Below are positions 20,261 through 32,734 of a stretch of DNA of 64,000 nucleotides, piece by piece; positions within the stretch are counted from its first letter, which is position 1; the number at the start of each line of letters is the position of its first letter. A program made the position numbers and the translations under genes. Location of the stretch: the NCBI GenBank assembly GCA_030247855.1, contig JAPDRN010000003.1:124001-188000 (forward strand), in the 5' to 3' direction. The stretch comes from Knufia peltigerae. Taxonomy: Eukaryota; Ascomycota; Eurotiomycetes; Chaetothyriales; Trichomeriaceae. The notes under the pieces are model-generated. The model made no database searches. It saw only the letters and a list, made by a program, of their open reading frames with translations, and was not told the DNA's origin.

Positions 20261-22136
20261 ATGGTATATCATGGCGTCTCAAGGGGATGTGAAACCTGCA
20301 AGCAGAGGCGCAAAAAGGTAAGCCCCGACCTCCGTCACGAGAGCCTGGGCAGACTGACGTTACTAACTTGACATGACAGTGCGACGAGGCTCGACCCGTA
20401 TGTACATAATAAACCCCGTGATGTGTTGTCTCGATGCTGATGGCAGTCAACTATCAGGTGTGCAATAGATGTGTGAAAGCCAAGCGTACATGCGGCGGAT
20501 ACAAGGATGAATCCGACATTATATTCCGGCATCATCGCCACGATTTATATCGCGACCACTCAGACACTCGCGAAGCACACGAGCTTGAGTCCGAGCATTC
20601 AAGGCGAAAGAATCCGTTGTCCAAGGTCGCGCACTACACGAGCGCAGACTGGCACGATGCTGCTCTAGAGCGGGAAGCCCGGGAATTGTTTCTCAACGAC
20701 TACTCTGTGATATCTTCTGATCGATCACTATCACGAGGCTACCTTGATGGCCTCCGACAACTACTCGTATATACCGGATCTTCGTCAGAAGTATCGAGAG
20801 CCGTGACCATTGTGTCTTTGGCCAGCTATGGAAACAAGCATCATCGCCCAGAGATATGCGCCGAAGCAAAATTTCTCTACTTTCAACTATTACAATCCTT
20901 TCAGAAAACCATCTCGAACGTTGCGACTTTCAACATCGTAGAGTCGCTGGTGACCGCTGTCCTGCTTGGACTTTATGAGGTAGGGAACGATGGTAAATAC
21001 CTCCTCACGGCCAGAAGCTCACCGTGGTTAGATCATTTCCACCACCGAGGCATATTCAAGTGCTCACAGCGCTCACTCTAAAGGCGTCTCGGCCATTCTG
21101 GGATCGGAGCATTCGCCTTTCAGTATCTTCGAGGGTGCAAAGTTGTTTCAAATGTCGAATCCTCTCCGGATAGGCGCAGATCGACTAGTGGTAAGCATCG
21201 GAGGACTTTACATCTTGGATGACTACTGACGAATGTGGTATGAACAGCCGTCACCCAATTCTGGAATTCTTTGCGCTCCGCTATCAGCCCATCCTGTACA
21301 GACTCTGGACTCGATCATGCTGAGGACCAGGCCTCTCAGTGACAAGATGACACAGCTGCTGCAATCACCAGGGGATATCGGTGCCGAGGAATTGCAAACT
21401 TTGAGGGACGAAATGATGCTCCTCGCATATGAATATGCCCAATGGCCCGAGAACCAGCCGCCAGAGTGGTTGCCGAAGACAATAGGAACCATCACCCCAA
21501 CCCAAGCCAGGTCGGCCGGTCCGATCTATTGGCCGGGAAAGATGGAAAGTTATTTTGACCGTGAGTGCTCCCAAGACTCTGTCGTGGTGATCAATTATCA
21601 CGGCGATGGTGACTGACCGCCACAAGTATACGTCGCCGGCGTGTGGAATTCTTATCGCAAGTCTCGCCTCTTGTACCTCGACAGACTCATAAGGTGTGAA
21701 CTTCAGTTCCCGGAGTCCGAAAGGAAGTTACCCCTTGGGAGGTTATACTCTGAAGTGCAAGACCTTGCATCTGACCTTGCATCGTCAGTCCATTTCATAT
21801 TGACTGGCTCTGTCGATATGCCTCCACTAAATCCTCCAGGCATCATCCCAGGTAAAGCTGTGGGTGGCCTTCTACTTCTTCACCCGCTGTGTGTCACTTC
21901 GACGTTATCAGTCGTATCTCCTGAAATGCAGACGCACTTTCGGAATTGTCTGGCTTGGATTGGGCAGAACATGGGTATCGGTCAAGCGACTTTACTCGCC
22001 AAGGTAAGACTCACCATGGCCTGAGAACTGGGCCTATTCACTGAAAGTCATCCAGCATCCTACCGGCTTGCCTTATGACTTTATAAAGGACGGCCATGTT
22101 CTCGTTTGGGCAGGGATGCTCATTAGCCAAGTTTGA
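20261..22136 (+). CDS. Zn2Cys6 transcription factor with fungal-specific domain
   Basis: Seven exons encode about 508 residues. The DNA-binding zinc cluster is spread over three exons: exon 1 (20261-20317) gives RGCETCKQRRKK, exon 2 (20380-20397, only 18 bases) gives CDEARP, exon 3 begins VCNRCVKAKRTCGGY. Joined, they give the perfect C-x2-C-x6-C-x6-C-x2-C-x6-C pattern (Cys 10, 13, 20, 27, 30, 37). Introns: 20318-20379, 20398-20457, 20980-21031, 21191-21247, 21561-21626, 22004-22055; the exon sum keeps one frame to the TGA at 22134-22136. The rest resembles the Fungal_trans_2/DUF3468 region (TAVLLGLYE joined to IISTTEAYSSAHSAHSKGVSAILG). The target genes are unknown; the neighbours do not form an obvious cluster. 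Confidence 0.88.
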
Positions 22137-23148
22137 ACACTACAGACGATATCCAAGATTGACTTGGCAAGAACATTTAATGATAATGTCAGAAAATGAT
22201 AGACTCTGTCTTGACTCCAATGATTGGTTGCCACGAAGAATACGATGAAAGAATCGACTCAAGTGACAGATGTCTGACAGTCCATTTTCGTCTCGAGATG
22301 ATGCATCGATTGAATCTGCTCTTGAGCCATTGGTGTCGTGGTCGCCGGTCAACGCACGAATGCAACAAGGAGATGAAGGCAAATGACGAAAGGGCTTCTC
22401 AAGAGGACTTCAAGAGAGTTCCAGAGAGGCACATGGCTTGTGCGACTCTTATGGATGTGTCGGTGTCACGTTTGATATGTGATCTACCGAGGGCAATAGC
22501 AGAGAAGGGTCGTGTCCTGATTTATGGCCCAATGCTTCGAAGACGTTTGCATTGAGCCCAAGTCCCATTCGGACGCAACTCCGTCCTTGCGCCTCTCTCA
22601 AGTTCCACTCACTGTGTTTTTCGTACCACAAGGCGTCAATGTGTATAAAATCGGTGCTCCAAGGCGCGAGGCAGAATGTGGTGATCAAAGGAGCCTCTCT
22701 CTCCCTTGCTAACGATGGATGTGCGGTCAACAGCTTGTCAGACATTCGATATATTATGGGCTTATGGTACATATGGGAGAGCATTTGATTGTCAGACAGA
22801 AAATGACTACTTGGGTTAGGTTAAATTTCGCTTGTCGGTCTTGGCATTGTCCAACGTATTGCCTGATTTTCTCCTTAACTGTTCCGTACGTCTTCGATTC
22901 ATCTCTCCCTTCTCACCAGGCACTTCAACGTACTCTTCCGCATTACTCAAGCGACATAGCCCTGATCACGACAGACCATGCGGTACGACAATTGCCCTGA
23001 TCCGGGCTATCCGTGATCAAGCACTGAAAGGAGAGCACGCTTCCGGAGGGAAAGCGTAATTCCTCACAGCCACCACGACTGTGCTGTGTTGCAAACACCA
23101 TTGCCTACAATTGTCAAACGACCCCCGTTTCGACCACCTACTCAAGCC
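22137..23148. other. Intergenic before TRK gene
   Basis: About 1 kb with only short overlapping open frames and no recognisable domain. The right part is the TRK promoter. Confidence 0.4.
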
Positions 23149-25662
23149 ATGTCGACGATCAATATGGGGCCAACTCGGATTCGGACATGGCGAACAAGTC
23201 TCCGGACGACTTTAGAGAATGTTTCCTTCATCCATCTTCATTACTTTTATTTTTGCGCCACGACGCTATTAGCCAGCCTCATTTTCTGGGGTTCATCTAC
23301 GCCGGCGAAATCGGTCCGCTATATCGACAGCCTTTTCTTGTGCATATCTGCAATGACCGAGGCTGGTGCGTCTTGTTATTCTGTCCTGTTGCTACCACTT
23401 ATGCTGATTGTCAATTACTCAGGCCTGAACACGGTCAACCTATCAGAGCTGTATGTAGGCCCTCCATATCTGGTGAATTCTCACGCTGATCGGACTATAG
23501 CAATACATGGCAACAAGTCATGCTATTTCTCCTCATTATCGCCGGCTCCGCAATCTTTGTATCCAGTGCTATTCTGCACGTCCGCAAGCGAGCTTTCGAA
23601 AAGAGGTTTGTCGAGCTAGCAGCACAGCGACAAAGGAGACGGTTGATGCGGCCACGCACCCTGAGCTTTTCTTTCTCTAGGCGTAAGCTTAGCATTTCCG
23701 GAGACCGCGAATCAGCCGTCGCTTCTGGGGCTGTTCGAGGTCGTGCTATCGAGGAACGCGAGGATCACCCCGGTGACAGAGTTTCGATAGGTCAGGACCG
23801 ATCATTGTCCCATGTAAACACTGCAGCCTCTACAGCATCAGCAAACGACACCGAAACCGCAAAAGATGACCAAGATGGTCATATCCACTTCCCAGAGATG
23901 CTTCCTGCCGTAGACCATAGCCAAGACCATGTGCGTCCTCGGCCTCTGAGTCGTCACAGAGCCAGCTTCTTCGAAGGTCGTGGTGTCGGAGCCCGGCCCT
24001 TGGACAATCATCCGAGGAACGTTATGCCCACAAACGTACCATTTCTGCCGGATCAAGATGAGGCCATTGCCGAGGACGACAACAAGCTACACAACGACTC
24101 TGGTTCAAAACTAAGTAAATACATCAACACCGTCAACGGTTACCTAGGAAGAAACAGTCAGATTCATGGCTTGAGTGAGAAAGAACGCAAGAAATTGGGC
24201 GGTATCGAGTACGACGCTATATGCTTACTCTCATGGGTCGTACCGCTCTATTTCTTCTTGTTCCAGCTCTTTGGAGCGCTGGGCGTCGGTGCTTGGATCA
24301 AAGCCAATCGTCCTGGAATGACATTGACAAATGGTGAGTATATCTGCTTGCCTGGAAGAAACATTTTTTCCCTTCCTTACCCTTGTGACAGGCCTCGATC
24401 CGTTTTGGACAGGAGCTTTTTTTGCTATTTCGGCATTCAATAATTCTGGCATGGCTCTTTTGGATGCAAATGCGACCGTCCTACAAACGAGTTACTATGT
24501 TTTGTTGACAATGAGTCTACTCATTCTGGCGGGCAACACTTGTTTCCCGCCATTTTTGAGATTGATTTTGTGGACAATGAAGAAGGCAATCCCGCAAAGT
24601 GCCACCTCCTCTACATGGAAACGGCGACGCCAGACTCTGGAGTTCTGCCTCGATCACCCTCGACGAGTCTACACCAACCTGTTCCCTGCCGCACAGACGT
24701 GGTGGCTCGTTTTCTCCCTAGTCATGCTGAATGGAATCGACTGGGTTGCATTTGAACTTTTGAATATTGGAAATCCCGTCACTGATGCGATTCCGGTACA
24801 TTTCCGAGTTCTGGACGGACTCTTTCAAGCGTTTGCGGTCCGAAGTGGAGGGTTTTATGTGGTGTCTATTGCCGGCCTACGGTCGGGACTCTTGGTCCTC
24901 TACGTCGCCATGATGTATATCTCGGCCTTTCCCATCGCAATGACGATTCGAAACACGAACGTATACGAAGAGAGGTCTTTGGGGATATACGCCGAGGACA
25001 TTGAAGAAGCGGAAAAAGAAGCCGAGCGAAACGGTAGCAGCGGCGGTCAACCCTCCACCGAGAAGGAATTACCAGGTCGAAGGTTTATCTCTGGCCTCAA
25101 GCAAACCATGACTTGGACTCATGGCACTGGTTCCGCGCCGTCGCCACAACATCTCACGACGTGGACCCGGCAAGACTTTGTACGCCAGCAGCTCCGGGGC
25201 CAACTTGGACACGACTTGTGGATTCTCGTCCTTGCGGTCTTTATGATCACGGCCATCGAGACTGGGCAATTCGAGCGAGACCCTGTCAACTTTTCCACCT
25301 TTAACATCGTATTCGAGGTCGTGTCGGCGTACGGGTGCGTGGGGATCTCGGTGGGCATTCCCTGGGCGGCGTACTCCTTCTGCGGGACGTGGCACACGGC
25401 GAGCAAGCTCGTTCTTTGTGTCGTCATGCTTCGTGGACGCCATCGAGGTTTGCCTGTCAGTATCGACCGCGCCATATTACTACCTGACGAGAGTCTCGCT
25501 TGGGCTGAAGAGGAAGATGCCAATAGGCGGGGAGCTCACGCTGGTATGCCGAGCCTCTCCATGGTTCCCAGTAGGGAAGTGTTGAGACACAGAAGAACCA
25601 ACGACTCTGGTGTCCCTGGTCCAAGTATTGATTCCTCAAAAGATGCGGGTCTTCTCGTCTGA
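23149..25662 (+). CDS. TRK-family potassium transporter
   Basis: A plasma-membrane K+ uptake protein of the fungal Trk/HKT superfamily, 782 residues in four exons. Introns 23366-23422, 23451-23500 and 24334-24391 rejoin AMTEA-GLNTVNLSEL-NTWQQVM and GMTLTN-GLDPFWTG. TEAGLNTVNLSEL is the first pore region, AFFAISAFNNSGMALLD the second, AFAVRSGGFYVVSIAGL the third and VSAYGCVGISVGIP the fourth, each with the selectivity-filter Gly. LVLCVVMLRGRHRGLPVSIDRAI near the C-terminus is the Trk signature. A long charged cytoplasmic loop (about residues 130-330) separates the first two pore repeats, as in yeast Trk1/Trk2. The start is the ATG at 23149; exon 2 is just 28 bases. TRK1 versus TRK2 orthology cannot be set without a tree. 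Confidence 0.94.
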
Positions 25663-26233
25663 TTGGATTTCCTGTGACTATCTCATGTCAACAGATCATC
25701 TATCAAAACATCTTGGTTATATCTTCTTTCAAAAAGGGCCCCCGGTCGAACCCGCTTGGTTTTCTCTTTGTGTCGGGACTGTTTTTTTTTCCTTTTGACA
25801 TTCATATCATAATTTTAATTTAGTAATCCTGTAAATCGTGTGCAAATGGGCTGAGCAGGATTGAGCGAAGGAGTTTCTAGGTTTGATGGAGCGATTATTT
25901 TAAATATACTCCTGTCGTCGTCGTCGTCGTCGTATACTAGTTAGATCAAATCTCCGAAAATCTTTTGTATTTGTTTCCTTGTCTCAATTCTTTTTTCCCC
26001 CTCTTTTTCTCATGGTATTTCCCTCCTATGTTGTATCTCCCATCGTGTCATGTTGCATCTTTCCTTTGTCATGCAACAGGGAATGCCAATCTCAGATCTG
26101 ATAGAGTAGTCCGGACGGAATGAATCCCATCCACATCGAAATATTCAACTCCGTCAATTTGTCTGATGTCTGAATCAAATCGATCTCGTCCACCCAAAGT
26201 CCCCCAATCCCCCCGATCATTTACCCTAGGTAT
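25663..26233. other. Convergent 3' region of TRK and P450
   Basis: The 3' flanks of two convergent genes. Contains a (GTC)n run at 25914-25933 and T-rich stretches; no gene recognised. Confidence 0.4.
25914..25933. repeat. Trinucleotide microsatellite (GTC)n
   Basis: Between six and seven perfect GTC units in non-coding DNA downstream of the TRK gene. Confidence 0.85.
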
Positions 26234-28174
26234 CTATCTAGGAACAATCACCACCCCTGCCTTTTCCGGGCGTGCCATTTTCGTGGTCAAAGAAAACTGT
26301 GAATCATTGACGGCCAGCATCAAAGCTTCACTTGCATCGTTTTGGGTCCTCATTTCTGTCCCGGGCACGACCCACGGTTTCAACCTGTACCTGTAGAGGA
26401 GCGTGGCCAAGACGGCCACGAACTCGACCTGACTGAATTTTCGACCGGGGCAGACACGTGGACCGTGGCTCCAGGCCAAAAACGTACCGCCTTTGGGGGT
26501 CCTTATGGCTTCCACCCCGGTGTCGGGGTCCCTCACGATCCACCTCTCGGGTTTCCATTCAAGTCCGGCAGGGCCCCAGAATCTAGGGTCGGTGTGTATA
26601 CCGAAAAAGTTGGTGGAGACGTAGACTTCTTTCGGTACCCAAATCACCTTGCCGTCGCCACCGACCCGTAAATGTTGACCATCACCTGCGGCGAATCTTG
26701 CCATTTCTGGTAAAGGACCCCATAGTCGTAAAGTTTCGTGCTGCGGTTTTGTTTAGTTTCAGCGGAGTGAAAACAAGCAATGAAAAGGATATAGAGTGTC
26801 AAAGAAAAGGAAACATACCATGACGGCCAAACATCTCGTCAGTTTTGGAAACGTAGTTTCATAATCCGATGACAATGGTGGTGGATTGGAAGAACCGAAT
26901 ACTGAATCGATCTCCTCACCGACCCATTCTTGTATTTGCGGGTTGACGGCGAGAAAGGGGGTGGCATAACATAAGGTCCCTGCGGTGGTGTCGAAACCTG
27001 CAACGTTGAAGGCGTACAAATTTCCAAAAAGTTCCGAATCACTCAAATAGTTTGGTTTACCTCCGCCAGTACCACCACCACCACTTAGGGATTTGTTCGT
27101 CTGTTGTTGTCGTCGATCTTCTCTTTTCGCCGCCTCGTCTGCTTCGATTAGAGCTGTGGCGATATCGGCCGCTTGTTGTTTTCCACCACCACCGCCACCA
27201 CCACCACTTTGAGTCGTTGCTCTGGTATAAGAGACCGTCTCGGCCAAATACTCCCGGAGATCTTTGACGGCCGCTTGGGTCTCTCGGAATTTGGGCCAGG
27301 TCAAGAACCTTGGTAACTTCATGGGTCCAAAGATCATGACGGGTAAAACATTCATCAATACAAAGTTCAAAGCACCGGAAAAACTTTTTGTTTTCCCCGG
27401 AGGTACTTCTTGTAGACCACTCGAGAAATCGTGTAAATGACCAAACCCTGCCGCCGACAAGACGTGCATGGCCAAAAGGTGAAAATCCGTAAACAAATCC
27501 GCCATTGTAGCCTTGCCGTCGCCCCCCCTCTCGTCGCCGACCTTGCCCTCTTTGCCGTCGCCACCAACATGGTTTGAATCTTTAGGACGCCTAGTTCTCA
27601 ATTCAAGCATCTGATCTGCCTGTCGTAAAGATTCCTCCCAAACCATTTTATTGTTTTGTTCACGAAAAGCCGGGTTCACGATTCTCCTGTGACGCTGCCA
27701 ATCTTCACCATTGACACTCACCAGATTTTTGCCGTACAGATTGAAGATTTCGTAGAGCGTGGGAGGTTTCGTCCAAATTTTATAGTCCCGTTGTAATACC
27801 GTCCCGGCTTGAGGGTCGTTGATTTGGACCAGTACACTGGAAGGTGAAACGATGGCGAAAGCGTCCCCGTATTTCTGGTGAGGTCTGTATCGGTGGTGCA
27901 TGGTCCAACCGAGCTCACTGTACTTGTACCAATATCCCAGTACCGGAACCGAGTCGATCCATTTGAAAAATGGTCGAAACAGTAACCATTCTCGATCCTG
28001 CCAGGACAGTGGGATGACGATGATGGGTATTCCTAGTTTTCGGGCTTGAATATAATTCCGCACCAGAGAGTAGGTTCTTTTGAGGATGACGAGAAAGATG
28101 GGAATGAAGAGAAGTCGAGGGACGAGGAAGAGGATGTTGCCGCTCATGGTACCGGAGCTGTTGGACAACCACAT
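26234..28174 (-). CDS. Cytochrome P450 monooxygenase with glycine-rich inserts
   Basis: Two exons, 620 residues; intron 26741-26818 (GTATGT donor, CGCAG acceptor) joins CLAVM to HETLRLWGP. An N-terminal hydrophobic anchor (ILFLVPRLLFIPIFLVIL) implies an ER-bound microsomal P450. Landmarks: WQRHRRIVNPAF (helix C), AGFDTTAGTL (I-helix oxygen-binding site), ETLR at 454-457 (ExxR), PERW, and the haem loop FLAWSHGPRVCPG with Cys 549. His replaces the more usual residue in the F-x-x-W/G-x-x-G-x-R-x-C loop, but Gly, Arg and Cys are kept. Unusual low-complexity inserts occur: GGDGKEGKVGDERGGDGK near 207-224 and two Gly runs near 330-375, encoded by triplet repeats. Substrate unknown; there is no biosynthetic neighbour on either side. 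Confidence 0.92.
27066..27210. repeat. CCA/CCG triplet tracts inside the P450 gene
   Basis: Two short tracts (about 27066-27086 and 27183-27208) of CCA/CCG units on the plus strand encode the glycine runs of the P450 on the minus strand. Replication slippage is the likely origin. Confidence 0.7.
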
Positions 28175-29023
28175 TTGTGACTCTTCCTGTCAGGACGTAT
28201 GTGTGAGAAGAAAAGTGTAAAATGGGTACTCGACAGGTGATGGTCTTTTTTTGGAGTGTTTCAAGTGAAAACAACAAGTCTCGCAGACAGACACCCACAC
28301 AGACCGTATGGGAAGTTTTGTTCTTTTTCCTTCTTCTTTTCCCCAAAGATGAGCTCTCAAGACAAAAGGAAATCTACCTGTACTTACTTACCGTACTTCA
28401 ATACCAATGTCCGCGGATCAAATTGTCATCTGGCTTACGTCGCCCTGTAACCGAATGACGGGTGGAAGGCCTGAAAACGGCCCCCCAGCGCTGAAAGTCC
28501 CATTCCGAAACTTTTGGTCGGAGCAATTTCTTCCCGTCAGAAAATTCAAGGCCGGCAACCAACTGGACTTTGCATCTCGGAATGGAACCCGCATGTGAGT
28601 ACGTATGGACACGAGACACACGTCTAGGATGAAGGGGGTTTCATTTTTTTGCCCGGTAGCGCTGTGGAAAGACGGGACCGGAGACACAAGAAGACATCTT
28701 GTGCTGATGGCCAGCGACATCAAGACGAGTACAAAAGGACCAAGGACCCACGTACGGGATTGCCTTGAACACTGCAGGCATATGATATGATACACTTGTA
28801 CACGGTACGGAATGCGTCAACATTGAAAAGAAGCAGTTTGCACAAGGTAAATAGATCATTTGAAATTATATATATCTTGAAATTATTTCTGTTTCCCCCT
28901 CATGCCATGTTTCCGCTTCAACAAAGAATGCGTCTCTCCCGAAAAAATAAGGTACGAACACCGATATGGCTGTTCTCAAAATAGTAAAAAGCTGTTCCTC
29001 GTCCGTAACTTCATGTCGTATAT
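28175..29023. other. P450 upstream region
   Basis: Upstream region of the minus-strand P450 and 3' flank of the F-box gene. Only short shadow frames; nothing recognised. Confidence 0.4.
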
Positions 29024-32000
29024 CTACATGACAACACATCGACTTCCTTTCTCCTTCTTGCCTATAGTTGGACTGTTGTCCGCGGGTAGTGTTTGTGACC
29101 GTCGCTGATCCGGTAAACTTTCACCCTTTTTCTTTTTGCCTTTCTTCGTCTTCGCTCGGGTCAGGCGAGATGGGTTAGAAGGGTTGTCACCTGTCCAGGA
29201 CCTCGTCTCCTGGTATGCAGACTGCCCTTGAGGCGCGAACGAGCCTGCAGACACCATCTGATTCGGCATGACCAACTGTCCCGCGACACTGTGTGACCTT
29301 GACCCCGGCTCCCCTGGTCCATACGAACTCGATATGCTCTCGATGGTGTCAAGCCTACTGCCGATCGGGGGTCGTTGCGAGTAGGAAGCTAACAGATTTG
29401 GAGTCGACGAAGACATGGGTATGTTTCGACCACTACCGCGAGAGTTATTTCGAACCAAACCATTGGGTGTCGTGATGGCTTTGTTGAAGGAGGGAGCGTT
29501 TGCGACGCCAGCAGCACCCCACGCTCCTCTTGGTGGAGATGGAGGCACCGCTGAAGGACGACTAACGTCCTGCATTGCTGTGTTGTGATTTTGGAAAGCG
29601 GCGCCATTCGTCGATGGCACTGGTTTTCTCACAGTCTGTGAAATGCGACGGTTTAGGTTGGCCATTTGATCTGTTGTTGGAAGAGAGAAGTTATACCCCG
29701 CTGCAGAGGCCGAAGCAGGTACCGGTTCTGGTTTTGGAGGTGGAGGTGGTCCAGTGGTGACATACTGTGAGTTACGCATCTGTTCGAGCGTTGTCGGAGT
29801 TGGAGGGACAGGGTGATTCAATCGAGCTTGAAGGTTAGCGCCAGTCAGAGTGATAGAACCAGAGTCAGATGGTTTCTGGGAGTGTTGTGGAATAGGCATG
29901 GCATCGAAAGAATCAGGCTCTGGGCGAGATACACGTAATGGTGATACACGTTCTCGTTCCGGTGTATGATGAGATGATCTGTCAGAGTGAGACACTGGTC
30001 GTGACGAGGACTCTGCAGATATCGTTGGGACGAATGCCTGATGTGTCGAGATTCGTTGGTCCTGATCGGTTGGTTGTCCAGCTGGATATCCAGAAGGTAA
30101 TGGCATGGGCATCGCAGAGCTAGCTGGAGCTGCTGTGTTTTCTGGAGGTCTAATATGAAGAGGCTGCGGTACATTATGAGGCTGCACACCAAAATGTAAC
30201 GGATGATTGCTCGACAAAGGTCCCTGGTTGTGGCCAAAGCTAGGCTGATACATGAGTGCCTGACTCTGTTGAGGGACATGACTGTTTTCGGGAATCCCCG
30301 CGAGAGGCATAGGCACAGGCATCGGCATCTGGCCAGGACCCGCGTTAGGACGAGGCTGCACGAGAGGCGAGCCTAGAGGCGGACCTGGGTGGACCTGACT
30401 GGGAAAGCCACCTGAATATGGCGGAGGAGGTGATTCCCACCCTTCCCCAGATTGCCATTGCTGTTCAGGTGACCTGTGAAAAACCAAATGGCCGGTGTCT
30501 TGTGATGCCAACGGCGGACGTGGTGGATATCGTGCCGTGGCAAAACCCGCTGCTGTCATAGACCGGTGTAGATTTCCCGGAGGCTGTTTGGGAGTTCGAG
30601 GAGAGGCATTGGCCAAATCTATTTGTGCATCCACATCAAGAGGCGAAGATGCGGGAGATGGGATATTGTTAGGTCGTCGTTGATTCCAAGACTGATTGGC
30701 AGATGCCGTGGTTACAGATCGCCCGAGAGGCATCCTCATTGCGCCTCTTCCACGGTCCCGCACGCTACGACGTCTCTCGATAGCCACCTCGATATCCATA
30801 TCACCAATTTGCTCGGTAAGCAACTCCGGCTCTTTGTCACCAACCTCGATGGTAATTTCACGATCCTGACCAGAAGACGGCCCATAGTCGAAGTCGAGTA
30901 TCGATACGCGCGAACCGTCGACGGGCATTGTCTCGTCTCCGAGTTCCTCCACAAACTGATCAACTCCGCCGGGTGCTACTGCTACTAATCTTTTGCCAGG
31001 GAAAGCACATTCTCGGACTTCACATCGTTCAACCCATTTGGCTGCCGTGCATCCATCCAGTGTCCTTATTTGTGAACATTTGACGAAGAGACTTTCTCGC
31101 CAGTCAACTTTTGCCGCCAATGAATCTTCTTCAATTTCCTCGCTGCTTCCAGATACCGAAGGCGAATATGCCATCAGCGGTTCGAGGTGTCCAGTAGCAG
31201 AAGTCAGGGAAACTTTTCCTTGCAGGCGTTGTTCGTGTCGTTCGACGACTGAGCCCATGTCGGGACTAACATCCAGCCTTTCTGGCACTCCGTAGATCCA
31301 AAGGCCGCTCCCACTAAATCCAGCCACGACTAGAGTGCCACATGCTGTGGCAGTTGGGGCCGTAGAAGGCGCAGGCATGCTGAAGCGGCGATTCGTTGTC
31401 GGGTTGAGGAAAAAGGCTACGCCTGTCCGCGTATCATCGGTTCTGACAGCTCGGTAGGACATCAAGGAATGATCGTAGGCAAAAAGCCAGCTGGCGTCAC
31501 CTTCCGTATGGCCTTGCATCAATTCTGCGTGACTGCACACGCTACTCAGCTGGGGAAACAGTATCTGAGTGGTCCACATTCGACTGTGTACTTCCTTCGG
31601 TGGGAGGTCGTTCTCCGTGTAAAAGGGCGCAGTGATGACCACCGCCGACGGCTCCTCTAAGCTTTGCGTACTGCCGTAAAGCATCGACCCATCACCGGAG
31701 AAACTCAAACTGTCCACCCCTTCACTCCTGACGGCTCTCCGATCCGTCGAGAGAGCGGTAGAAGCCAGTGAGAACACTTCAACACCACCATCATAAGCCG
31801 CTGCCAACACCGTGCCTTGTGGAGCCAATGCGATGGTCCGAGGTGGACTGTCCATCATGATAACCTGCACATGTTGTACGCCTTTCGAGGTCAAGTTGTA
31901 TATGTTAGTCTGATGTTTGGATGATAGAACCGCTAGTGTGGTTCCATCGTCAGTCACTGAAGCTGCCAGTGGCCGTCTCAGCGTCTTCAATTCGTGAGTA

Positions 32001-32734
32001 ACAGATACAGGCTCCGTGATTGCATCGATGACATATATCCTTGAGGAACTCAGTGCGAGTATGCATTGGCCATTGGGGGAAAATGCAAAGCGAAATGCTT
32101 CAGCTCCGGGTAAGGCTGCAGAAGAGCTCGCGCTGACCGAGATCAAGTTGATCAAGGTCTGTCGAGGTCGTAGATATGCCTCGAAGAGATTCCGACGAAC
32201 TTCGGCTGCAAATTTCGTCTTGAGTCGATACAGGTCATTCTTCCGGAAGGGCCCAGTTATAACGGTGTTGGCCAATGCGTATGACGGACAACGGGATAGA
32301 TGATGTGCGTATAGTTCCCTGTTCTGAGCTGCTTTATAACAAGCCCGGTTCAAGATGGCTAAAGACGCGAAACTGTTGACATCGACCGTCCAAAGTATTC
32401 TGGATGAGGTCAGCAAAACATGTTTAGAACAACCATCCGAGCACTGGGGAGAGCCAAGCAGTTCTGACAGGATTCAAAAAAAAAGTCAGTACCTTTCTAT
32501 GACCTCGGTGGGCAATTTGTGGAAGGCAATTGCATCTCGTGTCCGCTCGTCTGAGCCGTTGGACGATGGTTGAGGCTGGTCGTTGGGAGAGCGATGGTCA
32601 TGTGATGTGGGCGGTGGGCGGAAGAAGTCAGCCTCATTTCGACTCGGATCCAGTGGCTGAGGCGGAATGTCATCATGAGAAATGGTCGACGAAGTCTGGA
32701 CTGACGATGGTCGCATAAGCATAACAGGCGACAT
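29024..32734 (-). CDS. F-box protein with WD/propeller-like region and C-terminal CaaX box
   Basis: Two exons, 1205 residues. An intron at 32400-32492 (donor GTACTG, acceptor CAG) splits the F-box: FHKLPTEVIER (71-81) joins ILWTVDVNSFASLAILNR. F-box proteins link substrates to SCF ubiquitin ligases through Skp1. Next comes a region of WD-like strands (FAFSPNGQCILALSSSRIYV; VTDDGTTLAVLSSKHQTNIY; LSFSGDGSMLYGSTQ), probably a beta-propeller. The C-terminal half is disordered and rich in Pro, Ser, Gln and Met. The last residues are GKKEKGSRCVVM: a Lys-rich patch followed by Cys-Val-Val-Met, a good CaaX farnesylation motif, which would anchor the protein to a membrane. Start ATG at 32734. Known prenylated F-box proteins (for example mammalian FBXL2) have a different, LRR architecture. 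Confidence 0.82.

Noticed and set aside
25740..25760. GGTTCGACC on the minus strand, B-box-like
   Set aside because: No upstream A box or acceptor pairing on that strand.
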